DNA of 16,592 bases from positions 1-16,592 of the forward strand of contig JBNJHN010000045.1 in NCBI GenBank assembly GCA_051748565.1, in the 5' to 3' direction. A program made the translations under genes and the position numbers. A model generated the notes under the pieces. That model was given only the letters and a program-made list of their open reading frames with translations. It had not been told where the DNA came from and did not search any database. Below, one piece after another: positions 5,956 to 14,194 of the stretch (its first letter is position 1; each line of letters starts with the position of its first letter). Origin of the DNA: SKPH01 sp051748565. Its GTDB lineage: Bacteria; Bacillota; Dethiobacteria; DTU022.

Positions 5956-8268
5956 ATGTATCCCGGCAAAATTTTACGCCCGGTTAAGGTGTCATTTATT
6001 TCGTCTTACCTGCCCCGCAAGTGTGGGATCGCCACCTTCAGCTCAGATTTACTGAACAGCCTGAAATTTTTGTACCCCAATAGCGAGCCTGACGGTGAGC
6101 AGAGCAACTTCGAAGTAGTTGCCCTCAATGATGCCAACGAAACATACGATTATGGCAGTGAGGTAACTTTTCAGATTCGCGATCAGCACCGCAAGGATTA
6201 CCAGCGTGCGGCTGATTTTATCAACCATTCCCCGGTTGATGCCGTATCTGTCCAGCACGAATACGGTATCTACGGCGGCGAAGACGGCAACTATATCAAC
6301 ACCCTGCTCTCGGGCCTTAAAAAGCCGGCCATCACTACCCTGCACACCGTACTCGAGAATCCTACCCCGGGCCAGCGGCAGACCCTGATGCGTATCTGTG
6401 AACAATCGGTCTCGGTAGTGGTCATGGCCCAGGCTGCAGTTGATATCCTGACCCGGGTCTACCGGATTCCCGATGATAAAATCCTGCTCATACCCCACGG
6501 TGCCCCTGATGTGCCCTTTCTCGATTCGTCTTACTACAAGGACCAGTTCCAGGCCGAGGGGCGTAAAGTGCTCTTAACTTTCGGCCTGCTCAGCCCGAGC
6601 AAGGGGCTTGAATATGCCATCGAGGCAATGGAAAAAGTGGTCGAAATCCACCCCGATGCCCTCTACATAATTCTCGGGGCCACCCACCCCGATGTGAAGC
6701 GCCGCTACGGGGAAGAGTACCGCTATTCCCTGGAGAAAATGGTCCGGGACAAGAGCCTCGAGAAAAATGTCACTTTCTACAACCAGTATGTATCGCTCGA
6801 ACGGCTGGTCCAGTTCCTGGTGGCCACAGACGTCTATATCACGCCTTATCTCAGCCGCGATCAAATTACCTCCGGCACCCTTGCCTATGCCCTTGCCTGC
6901 GGAAAAGCGATCGTATCGACACCATATATTTATGCCGAAGAGCTGCTTGCTGATGGCCGCGGCACCCTGGTTCCTTTCCGCGACGGCGAAGCCATGGCCG
7001 AAACCCTGATCGATCTCCTGGGCGACGAAGGTTTACGCAACCGGATGCGCAAGACTTCTTACCAGCACGGACGCCAGATGATTTGGAAAGAGGTGGCCCG
7101 CAGTTACGCCGTTGCTTTCGAACAGGCCCGCTTCAACTACAGTGAAATGTTTTCCCAAACCGTGCAGAGCGCCGATGTTACCGATCGCGCCATCCTGCCC
7201 GATGTCAACTTAAAGCACCTGCAGGCACTTACTGACGATACCGGCCTGCTGCAGCATGCAGTTTTCGCCTTTCCCGACCGTAATCACGGTTACTGCGTCG
7301 ACGACAATGCCCGCGGTCTGATTGCCGCGGTGATGAACTGGCGCCTCTTCAAAGATGAAAAGATCAACCCCTTAATCAAAACCTACATCAGCTTTCTTTA
7401 TCATGCTTTTAATGAAAAGCGCTCCCGGATGCGTAACTTCATGGGTTACGACCGCAGCTGGCTTGAGGAGGTAGGTTCCGAAGACAGCCATGGCCGCGTC
7501 ATCTGGGCTATTGGTTATACTATTGCCCACCCGCCCAACGATGCCATCCTCGGCCTGGCCAACCGTATTTTTAAAGAAATAATCAATGCTCCGCTTAAAT
7601 TTACATCTCCGCGGGCCTGGGCATTTTCCATTATCGGTGCCAACTACTACCTGCGCCGCTTCGGCGGGGATACCAGGGTCCTCCAGATTATGTCCGACCT
7701 TGCCGACAAAGTTGTTCATCTTTTCGAGCTAAAGGCAAGCGATGACTGGTTCTGGTGCGAGGACATAGTCGCTTACGACAACGCCCGCCTGTCCCAGGCT
7801 TTAATCGTTGCCGGCAATAACCTCGGAAACAGTGAGATGTTCGATTACGGCCTTAAAAGCCTCGATTGGTTGGTTGATATCCAAACCAACCCTGACGGGG
7901 GGCATCTTTCAATCATCGGTAACGATGGCTGGTACGAGCGTGGCGGGGAGAAAGCCCGCTATGACCAGCAGCCGGTTGACGCCACAGCCATGGTTGACGC
8001 CTGCTACCAAGCTTTTGTTCTGACCGGCAACGACGCCTGGCTGCGAAAAATGGAATGGGCCTTCAACTGGTTTTTCGGCAGCAATGATGTCCGCCAGCCG
8101 CTCTACAATTTTTCCAGCGGTGGATGCTACGACGGCCTTCAGCCGGGCGGCATCAACCAGAACCAGGGCGCAGAATCAGTCGCTGCCATGCTGATAGCCC
8201 TACAGAGGGTTCACCTGGTAGCTCACCAGGGCCTTTTCCAACAGCAGCAGCAGTTAAAAATCAAATAA
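5956..8268 (+). CDS. Two-domain protein: GT4 glycosyltransferase plus C-terminal alpha-helical toroid-like domain
   Basis: 770 residues from the ATG at 5956, which has GAGGTG 6 bp upstream; a TTG at 5908 is in frame but has no such site. Residues 1 to about 395 are a GT4 transferase: SSYLPRKCGIATFS near the N-terminus, VQHEYGIYGGEDGNY near 100, LLTFGLLSPSKGLEYAIEAM near 200, and TSGTLAYALACGKAIVSTP near 305. Residues about 410-765 are a separate helical domain with recurrent aromatic and acidic motifs (GYCVDDNARGL, WFWCEDIVAYDNARLS, DGWYERGG, QQPVDATAMVDACY, GGINQNQGAES). These suggest an (alpha/alpha)6 toroid as in six-hairpin glycosidases or epimerases; I cannot name the family. Possible roles are trimming, epimerising or binding the glycan made by the GT4 half. 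No export signal is seen. It lies between the GT4 gene and the GDP-mannose fusion, 25 bp before the latter. Confidence 0.82.
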   Translation: MYPGKILRPVKVSFISSYLPRKCGIATFSSDLLNSLKFLYPNSEPDGEQSNFEVVALNDANETYDYGSEVTFQIRDQHRKDYQRAADFINHSPVDAVSVQHEYGIYGGEDGNYINTLLSGLKKPAITTLHTVLENPTPGQRQTLMRICEQSVSVVVMAQAAVDILTRVYRIPDDKILLIPHGAPDVPFLDSSYYKDQFQAEGRKVLLTFGLLSPSKGLEYAIEAMEKVVEIHPDALYIILGATHPDVKRRYGEEYRYSLEKMVRDKSLEKNVTFYNQYVSLERLVQFLVATDVYITPYLSRDQITSGTLAYALACGKAIVSTPYIYAEELLADGRGTLVPFRDGEAMAETLIDLLGDEGLRNRMRKTSYQHGRQMIWKEVARSYAVAFEQARFNYSEMFSQTVQSADVTDRAILPDVNLKHLQALTDDTGLLQHAVFAFPDRNHGYCVDDNARGLIAAVMNWRLFKDEKINPLIKTYISFLYHAFNEKRSRMRNFMGYDRSWLEEVGSEDSHGRVIWAIGYTIAHPPNDAILGLANRIFKEIINAPLKFTSPRAWAFSIIGANYYLRRFGGDTRVLQIMSDLADKVVHLFELKASDDWFWCEDIVAYDNARLSQALIVAGNNLGNSEMFDYGLKSLDWLVDIQTNPDGGHLSIIGNDGWYERGGEKARYDQQPVDATAMVDACYQAFVLTGNDAWLRKMEWAFNWFFGSNDVRQPLYNFSSGGCYDGLQPGGINQNQGAESVAAMLIALQRVHLVAHQGLFQQQQQLKIK

Positions 8269-8293
8269 GTCAATAAAGGTTCGGAGTGATAAC

Positions 8294-11200
8294 ATGTATG
8301 CGATAATCCTGGCCGGCGGCAGCGGCACCCGTCTCTGGCCGCTAAGCCGCGAACTATATCCGAAACAGTTTCTTCCCATGCCGGGCACGGGGGATAAATC
8401 CCTGATCCAGGCCACAATCGACCGTGTCAGGGCAGCCGTTTCCGAAGAAAAAATCCTGGTTGTCACCCACGTCGACCAGGCCGGAGAAATCAGGCGCCAG
8501 CTGGGCCTCTCCGGCATGACTAAAGTCCGTCTCCTCGAAGAGCCCCAGGCCCGCAATACCGCCCCGGCAATCGGCCTGGCCGCCTGGTACCTTCTGCAAG
8601 AAGAGGGCCCTGATGCCGTCATGGCCGTTTTGCCATCCGACCACCTGATCCCCGATCGGGAGCAGTTTGCCGGGCTCCTGCACACAGGAGAGGCGGCCGC
8701 AAAAGCCTACGGGCTGGTTACCTTTGGTATACAACCGGACTATCCCGAGACCGGCTTCGGCTATATCAGCTGCGGTGAAGGATTGGAGCATTCCGCCTGC
8801 CGCGTCGAAAAGTTTGTCGAGAAACCTGACCTGGAAACGGCGGAAACTTACCTGAAAGACAAACGCTACCTCTGGAACAGCGGCATGTTTGTCTTCAGGG
8901 TAGGTGCGCTGGTTGAACAGTACCACCGCCTGCTGCCGGAGATGCATGCTGCCCTGGAACAGGTTGATTACAAAGAACTTAGCAATCTGGAACCTATCTA
9001 CAGTGGACTGGAAAAAATTTCTATCGACTACGGAATTCTCGAGCGCTCGGAAGGGGTTACCGTTATCCCCACCGGGATCAGCTGGAGTGATCTCGGCAGC
9101 TGGGAAGCCTACTACCAGCTATCCCCCGTGGACAAACAGGGCAATTACCTGAAGGGACGTATTCTGCCTGTCGATACTGAAAACACCATGGTCATATCGG
9201 AAGCACGCATAATCGGCGCAATCGGCCTGAAAGACCTGGTCGTCGTCGATACCGATGATGCCCTCCTGGTCTGTGACCGGAAACGGGCCCAGGATGTTAA
9301 AACAATAGTCGATCAGCTCAAAGCTGACGGGGCGGTCGAAGCCCGCGAACACCGCACCATTTACCGCCCCTGGGGCAGCTACACCTCGCTTGAACTGGGC
9401 GAAACCTACCAGGTCAAGCGGATCAATGTAAATCCCGGAGCCCGCCTCAGCCTGCAGAGCCATCGGCGGCGTGCCGAAAATTGGGTTGTCGTCAGCGGGG
9501 AGGCTTTTGTCACCATCGACGACCGCCAGATCGCCGTGAAAAAGGGAGAGAGCGTTTTTGTCCCCACCGGGGCCCGCCACCGCATGGAAAACAGGGGCAG
9601 CGAGCCCATGGTTTTAATCGAGGTCCAGAACGGGGATTACCTGGGAGAAGACGACATCGAACGCTACGAAGACGACTACGGACGCACCGCTGCAAAAGAA
9701 ACGTCGGCCCCGCCGGTGGATGCGGGTAGAAAGAGTGAAAGCCATCCGGGTGCTTTGACAGCCAAAAAACGTTTTGAACGCTGGCTCGCTTACCCGGGAC
9801 TCGATCCTGAAACCAAAAGTGAGCTCCAGGCCATGCAGAAAGATCCCGATGCCATCGAGAGCCACTTCGGCAGGGAAATGGTTTTCGGCACCGGTGGCAT
9901 GCGCGATATTATCGGGCCCGGCCTGAACCGGATCAACTGCTATACCATCCGCCGCGCCACCCAGGGACTGGCCGACTACCTGAACAGCCGGCTCGCTGCC
10001 GAACCTTCAGCAGCCGCAGAAAGCCCGAAGCAGGTTGCTATCGCCTTTGACACCCGCCTGCATTCCGAAGAATTTGCTGAAGCCGCCGCTCTCGTTCTCG
10101 CCGCCAACGGCATCAAAGCCCTGCTCTTTAATGACATCCGGCCTACACCGATGCTCTCTTTCACCACCCGCGAACTCGGCTGTGCCGCCGGCATCGTGAT
10201 TACCGCCAGCCACAACCCGCCGAAATATAACGGCTATAAAATATACGGGCCCGATGGCGGCCAGGCGGTTAGCCCCCTGGTCGACGATGTAATCGAGGCG
10301 ATCGGCAAGATCGATATTTTTGATGATGTTAAAACCATCACCCGTGCCCAGGCCATAGAGCAGGGACTGCTCGAAATTATCGACCCGGCCCTGGATCAAA
10401 GTTATCTCGAGCGGGTAAGCGCCCTTTCACTGAGCAATCCTGAAGCGTGCATCAGTGTTGTCTTTACACCGCTGCACGGCACCGGTCTGGTTTACATCCC
10501 CAACCTGCTGACCCAGTCGAAGTGCGTCGACCTGACTTTAGTCGACGAGCAGATGATCTCCGACCCCTTTTTCAGCACGGTGCGGGTACCCAACCCTGAA
10601 GATCCGGCAGCCCTGGATATGGCCCTCGAAAAAGCGCGCCTTGTCGGGGCCGAGCTGGTTTTGGCCACCGATCCCGACGGTGACCGGGTCGGCACCGCCG
10701 TTCGCGATACCTCGGGCAATTATGTCATTTTAAGCGGCAACCAGGTTGGCGCCCTGCTGATTGAATATATCTGCAGCCGCAGGCTCGAAAAAGGAATCCT
10801 TCCGGCCAAACCGGTTATGGTTAAAACGATCGTCACCGGGGATTTAGGTAAAAAGGTGGCCGAAGCATACGGCCTTCAGATCATAGAAACCCTGACCGGT
10901 TTTAAGTTTATCGGTGACAAAATGAATGAATTCGATCAAAAAGGCACGCCGCACTTTCTCTTCGGTTACGAAGAAAGCTGCGGTTACCTGACAGGCACCT
11001 TTGTCCGCGATAAGGACGCGGTCATTTCCTCCTTCATGATTGCCGAGATGGCCGCCTACTACAAGGAGCAGGGGAAGGACCTCCTGCAGGTTTTAGATGA
11101 AATGCAGCAGCACCACGGCTATCACCGCGAAGACCTCCTGACGGTCGAGCTTAAAGATATTTCCGAGGCCGATCGGCATGTTGCCGCCTATCAGGACCTG

Positions 11201-11470
11201 CCGCCGGAATTGGCGGGGCAAAAAGTGGTCGAGAAGAGGGATTACGAGGAGAGCAGGGGCTTTAATTTGCTGCACGGCAGCGAATTTGAACTGACCCTGC
11301 CGAAATCTCAGGTTCTTCACTACACCCTGGCAGACGGTTCCTGGTTTGCCGTGCGCCCTTCAGGCACCGAGCCGAAGGTCAAGTTTTACCTCTCGGTAAC
11401 CGCCCCGACCGCTGCCGAAGCTGACCAAAAGCTAACCCGCCTGCGCGAGGCAGTCCTCGCCCAGGCCTGA
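8294..11470 (+). CDS. Fusion: mannose-1-phosphate guanylyltransferase, phosphomannose isomerase cupin and PgcA-type phosphohexomutase
   Basis: 1058 residues in one uninterrupted frame. Residues 1 to about 340 are a ManC nucleotidyltransferase: GGSGTRLWPLSRELYPKQFL near 8, LPSDHLI, FVEKPD, YLWNSGMFVF and GISWSDLGSWEAY. About 352-460 is the type II phosphomannose isomerase cupin (RPWGSY, LSLQSH near 385, PTGARH near 423). After a linker of about 25 residues, about 485-1058 matches PgcA-type phosphohexomutases: FGTGGMRD near 530, TASHNPPKYNGYK near 636 with the phosphoserine, ATDPDGDRVG near 791 binding the metal, GYEESCGY near 890, RPSGTEPKVKFY near 1020. The three activities would convert fructose-6-phosphate to mannose-6-phosphate, mannose-1-phosphate and GDP-mannose. 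The mutase half may also act on glucose phosphates. The cupin departs from the usual HHHRAEHW, reading HRRRAENW. A TTG near 9757 could be an internal start, but I see no good site for it. Confidence 0.9.
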   Translation: MYAIILAGGSGTRLWPLSRELYPKQFLPMPGTGDKSLIQATIDRVRAAVSEEKILVVTHVDQAGEIRRQLGLSGMTKVRLLEEPQARNTAPAIGLAAWYLLQEEGPDAVMAVLPSDHLIPDREQFAGLLHTGEAAAKAYGLVTFGIQPDYPETGFGYISCGEGLEHSACRVEKFVEKPDLETAETYLKDKRYLWNSGMFVFRVGALVEQYHRLLPEMHAALEQVDYKELSNLEPIYSGLEKISIDYGILERSEGVTVIPTGISWSDLGSWEAYYQLSPVDKQGNYLKGRILPVDTENTMVISEARIIGAIGLKDLVVVDTDDALLVCDRKRAQDVKTIVDQLKADGAVEAREHRTIYRPWGSYTSLELGETYQVKRINVNPGARLSLQSHRRRAENWVVVSGEAFVTIDDRQIAVKKGESVFVPTGARHRMENRGSEPMVLIEVQNGDYLGEDDIERYEDDYGRTAAKETSAPPVDAGRKSESHPGALTAKKRFERWLAYPGLDPETKSELQAMQKDPDAIESHFGREMVFGTGGMRDIIGPGLNRINCYTIRRATQGLADYLNSRLAAEPSAAAESPKQVAIAFDTRLHSEEFAEAAALVLAANGIKALLFNDIRPTPMLSFTTRELGCAAGIVITASHNPPKYNGYKIYGPDGGQAVSPLVDDVIEAIGKIDIFDDVKTITRAQAIEQGLLEIIDPALDQSYLERVSALSLSNPEACISVVFTPLHGTGLVYIPNLLTQSKCVDLTLVDEQMISDPFFSTVRVPNPEDPAALDMALEKARLVGAELVLATDPDGDRVGTAVRDTSGNYVILSGNQVGALLIEYICSRRLEKGILPAKPVMVKTIVTGDLGKKVAEAYGLQIIETLTGFKFIGDKMNEFDQKGTPHFLFGYEESCGYLTGTFVRDKDAVISSFMIAEMAAYYKEQGKDLLQVLDEMQQHHGYHREDLLTVELKDISEADRHVAAYQDLPPELAGQKVVEKRDYEESRGFNLLHGSEFELTLPKSQVLHYTLADGSWFAVRPSGTEPKVKFYLSVTAPTAAEADQKLTRLREAVLAQA

Positions 11471-11504
11471 GAATTTTTAATAGCAAGGAAGACGGGGAGC
11501 AGCG

Positions 11505-13433
11505 ATGGCCTTACTGACGCTTTCACAAATAAGTAAATCATACGGCGCCGAAACGATCCTAACCGACATTTCCCTGCAGCTTCAGCCCGCTGAAAAGGCC
11601 GGCTTGATCGGCCCCAATGGTTCCGGCAAGACAACCCTGCTTAAAATTATCGCCGCTGAAATCGAAGCCGATGATGGAACCCTGCATCTGGCCCGCGGCG
11701 CAAAGATTGGCTACCTCTCCCAGGAACCGCCCGTTATACCCGCGGGCACCCTGCGCAGCCACCTCGAACACCCGCTAAGGCATATCTATGACCTCAGGAA
11801 AGAAATATCGGCCCTGGAGGAAGAGATTGCCGTCAGCGCCGAATCGAAAAAACCCCCGCTCGATCTCGAAGAGAGCCTCGAGCGTTACGCCTCCCTGACC
11901 GCCAGTTTCGAAGAGGAGGGAGGCTACCAGGTAGACAGCAGGCTTGCCGGGGTGGCCCGCGGCCTGGGCTTCGCCGAAGCCGATTTCGGCCGCGACATCT
12001 CGGACTTCAGCGGGGGAGAGAAGACCCGTGCCCGCCTGGCCGGCCTGCTCCTGCAGGATCACGACCTTCTCCTGCTCGACGAGCCGACTAACTTTCTCGA
12101 CCTATCCGCCCTCGAGTGGCTCGAAAAATACCTGCGCGACTTAACCTGTGCCCTGATAGTCGTCTCCCACGACCGCTTTTTCCTGGACCGGGTCGTCAGC
12201 CGCATCTTTGCCCTCCAGGGCGGCAAGGGCAAGTTATACAGCGGCAACTACAGTGACTACCAGCGACAGCTGGAAATGCAGGACCTGAGCGCACAGCGCG
12301 ATTACCAGCGCCTGCAGCTGCTAAAAGAGCGCGAGGAGCGGCTGGTGCGTGAAGCCAAATCCGATCAACGCTCCAAGCGCCAGGCCCGCAGCCGCCAGAA
12401 ACGCCTCGATAAACTCGAACCGGTCGAGCGCCGTGACCGGGAACAAAGCTTTAAGCTCGGGCTCGGTTACACCGGACGCAGCGGGCGCCAGGTGATAATT
12501 TTTGAGAAAATTGATAAAAAATTCGAAACCAAAACCATTTTTAACGACTTATCCTTTGAAATTCGCTGGGGTGACCGCATCGCCCTGATCGGCCCGAACG
12601 GCGCCGGCAAAACGACCCTGCTTAAACTTGTATCGGGCGAGCTAAAACCGACTGCCGGTAAAATCCGCCTGGGGCCGTCGGTCAGCGTGCTCTACTTCGA
12701 CCAGGAGCAGGAACAGCTTGTTACAAATCAGACCCTGCTTGAGACGATTACCTCTGCTTCCGATTTCGATATAAAACAGGCCCGCAATCACCTCGGCCGC
12801 TACCTTTTCCGCGGCGATGATGTCTTCAAGCAGGTCAGCGACCTGAGCGGGGGCGAAAAAAGCCGTCTGGCCCTGGCCCGCCTGGCCCTGAGCAGCGGGA
12901 ACTGCCTGCTGATGGACGAGCCGACCAGCCATCTCGATCTGCCGGCCATGGAAAAACTCGAAAACGTTCTCAAAGACTACCCCGGCACCCTGATTATTGT
13001 CTCTCACGACCGTTACTTCCTGAAAGGGCTGGCCAACCGTGTCTTCGAACTCGACAGCGGAAACCTGCGCATCTATGATCGCAGCTTTGAGGAATACCTC
13101 GAGCTGAAAGAAAGCGGCGGAATCCGGCCCGGCAAAGTCAAGGAAGATAAAGAGGAAGAGAAGCGCAAAAGGCAGGAAGAGCACCGGCTCCGCCAGGCCG
13201 GACAAAGAACAGAGCGCCGCCTGAGAGACGAACAGGCCGGCCTGGAGAAAAAAATCAGCGAAACCGAAGAAGAGATCGCCCGCCTGGAAAAACTGCTCTC
13301 CGATCCCGGTCAGTACGGCGACTACAACCGCCTGGCCGAACTGGGCTTTGCCCTTGAAACAGCAAAAACCGGCCTCACCACCCTCATGCAGCAGTGGGAA
13401 GAGGCCACCAGCCGCCTTGAAACCCTCCAGTGA
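11505..13433 (+). CDS. ABC-F family ATPase, YdiF-like
   Basis: 642 residues with two ABC domains and no membrane segments, the ABC-F plan. Domain 1: Walker A GPNGSGKTT near 36, signature FSGGEKTR near 168, Walker B LLLLDEPTNFLDL near 189, SHDRFFLDR. Domain 2: GPNGAGKTT near 363, LSGGEKSRLALARLAL near 447, LLMDEPTSHLDL near 468, SHDRYFL. A highly charged linker joins them, and residues about 545-642 form a charged coiled-coil tail. ABC-F proteins act on the ribosome (E-site binding, rescue of stalled complexes or antibiotic protection). Bacillus subtilis ydiF lies beside tsaE, tsaB, rimI and tsaD, and the same neighbours occur here, which favours a housekeeping YdiF-like protein over a resistance factor. 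GGGGAG lies 5 bp before the ATG. The gene starts 34 bp after the GDP-mannose fusion, so it may be cotranscribed with it. Confidence 0.88.
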   Translation: MALLTLSQISKSYGAETILTDISLQLQPAEKAGLIGPNGSGKTTLLKIIAAEIEADDGTLHLARGAKIGYLSQEPPVIPAGTLRSHLEHPLRHIYDLRKEISALEEEIAVSAESKKPPLDLEESLERYASLTASFEEEGGYQVDSRLAGVARGLGFAEADFGRDISDFSGGEKTRARLAGLLLQDHDLLLLDEPTNFLDLSALEWLEKYLRDLTCALIVVSHDRFFLDRVVSRIFALQGGKGKLYSGNYSDYQRQLEMQDLSAQRDYQRLQLLKEREERLVREAKSDQRSKRQARSRQKRLDKLEPVERRDREQSFKLGLGYTGRSGRQVIIFEKIDKKFETKTIFNDLSFEIRWGDRIALIGPNGAGKTTLLKLVSGELKPTAGKIRLGPSVSVLYFDQEQEQLVTNQTLLETITSASDFDIKQARNHLGRYLFRGDDVFKQVSDLSGGEKSRLALARLALSSGNCLLMDEPTSHLDLPAMEKLENVLKDYPGTLIIVSHDRYFLKGLANRVFELDSGNLRIYDRSFEEYLELKESGGIRPGKVKEDKEEEKRKRQEEHRLRQAGQRTERRLRDEQAGLEKKISETEEEIARLEKLLSDPGQYGDYNRLAELGFALETAKTGLTTLMQQWEEATSRLETLQ

Positions 13434-13440
13434 TATTAAT

Positions 13441-13513
13441 GTGACGCGGGGACGGGGTACCTGTCACGCACGGCAACGCATTACATGTGACAGGTACCCC
13501 GTCCCCGCGTCAC
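13441..13513. repeat. Perfect 27-bp inverted repeat (possible MITE/REP-like palindrome)
   Basis: The arm at 13441-13467 is the exact reverse complement of 13487-13513, around a 19-nt centre (13468-13486). Each arm itself starts with GTGAC and ends with GTCAC and contains a GGGGACGGGG stretch and GGTACC. It begins 7 bp after the ABC-F stop. There is no T tract after it, so it is not a standard terminator, although the transcript would fold into a very stable hairpin. GTGAC-ended, GGGGACGG-containing repeats recur in clostridial genomes in my recollection, sometimes linked to REP-associated transposases. No clear target-site duplication flanks it. Confidence 0.85.
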
Positions 13514-13517
13514 AGGT

Positions 13518-13546
13518 TTGCAAATGGCCTGCTCTAAAGCTATAAT
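13518..13546 (+). promoter_or_regulatory. Promoter for tsaE and the downstream t6A genes
   Basis: TTGCAA (13518-13523) and a perfect TATAAT (13541-13546) are separated by 17 bp. Transcription should start near 13553, about 28 bases before the tsaE ATG. The -35 box begins 4 bp after the end of the palindrome. Upstream in-frame starts for tsaE (TTG 13518, ATG 13524) fall inside this promoter and are therefore unlikely. Confidence 0.6.
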
Positions 13547-13580
13547 TAAGCCAATAAATTCAATTATTAAGCGAGGTCCC

Positions 13581-14117
13581 ATGCAGCAGGCAGAAGCGCT
13601 GATTACAACCCGTAAAGAAGAAGATACCGCCTATATCGGCGAAGTGCTCGGTCGGACTCTGCACATACCCCTGGTTGTTGCCCTGCAGGGTGAGCTCGGA
13701 GCCGGTAAAACTGTTTTTGTCCGCGGCGCCGCCCGCGGCCTCGGCGTAAAAGAGCAGGTTTCCAGCCCGACCTTTGTCCTGATGAAGATCTACCAGGGGC
13801 GCCTGCCGGTCTACCATTTCGATTTCTACCGCCTATCGGGCGATGATGAAGAAGCAGATCAGCTGGGCTTCGAGGAATATCTGCCCGGCGACGGTATAGC
13901 TTTTATCGAGTGGCCTGAACGGCTGCCCCGGATCCTGCCGCCCGGCCACCTGCTGGTAAATATCGAACTATTTTACGACGAAATCGGTGAAGGCCGCCGG
14001 CTCTGGTTTGTTCCGCATTCCAGGCTGGCCTCGGAGGCGGTGGGGAAAATTATCGAAACGATAACCTGGCGTATCGACGGCAGCCTTAACAGGGAACAAA
14101 GCGGAGAAATCGGTTAG
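13581..14117 (+). CDS. tsaE: tRNA t6A biosynthesis ATPase TsaE
   Basis: 178 residues from the ATG at 13581, within the range of TsaE proteins. The P-loop GELGAGKT is at 37-44, followed by SSPTFVLMKIY (61-71), HFDFYRL (79-85) and FIEWPERL (108-115), all TsaE landmarks. TsaE is the ATPase that works with TsaB and TsaD to transfer threonylcarbamoyl from the TsaC product onto A37 of ANN-reading tRNAs in the cytoplasm. GAGGT ends 3 bp before the ATG, a rather short spacing. Earlier in-frame starts lie within the promoter. tsaB, rimI and tsaD follow, but a MORN lipoprotein gene intervenes. About 30 C-terminal residues after the conserved core are charged and poorly characteristic. Confidence 0.92.
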   Translation: MQQAEALITTRKEEDTAYIGEVLGRTLHIPLVVALQGELGAGKTVFVRGAARGLGVKEQVSSPTFVLMKIYQGRLPVYHFDFYRLSGDDEEADQLGFEEYLPGDGIAFIEWPERLPRILPPGHLLVNIELFYDEIGEGRRLWFVPHSRLASEAVGKIIETITWRIDGSLNREQSGEIG

Positions 14118-14194
14118 AGCGTGGCTCTTAACCCGGGATCTACCCAACCCCCAACCTCCATAAGCATATTAACTTTAAAGGAGCCATTAACTTC

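Noticed and set aside
8354..8947. Minus-strand open frame of nearly 200 codons opposite the ManC domain
   Set aside because: Antisense to strongly conserved coding sequence and without family resemblance; frames of this kind are common opposite GC-rich genes.
12642..13205. Long minus-strand open frame opposite the ABC-F gene
   Set aside because: It is the antisense shadow of a clear two-domain ATPase; the translation has no recognisable domain and there is no ribosome binding site.
13441..13513. The palindrome as a rho-independent terminator of the ABC-F gene
   Set aside because: There is no T tract after either arm; the arms are perfect and much longer than a normal terminator stem.
13348..13545. 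Small + strand open frame running through the palindrome
   Set aside because: It overlaps the 3' end of the ABC-F gene in another frame, then reads across the repeat and the tsaE promoter; no ribosome binding site or protein pattern.
13518..13580. Upstream TTG/ATG starts for tsaE
   Set aside because: These codons are inside the -35 to -10 promoter, so they would not be in the mRNA from that promoter; the ATG at 13581 gives a normal TsaE length.
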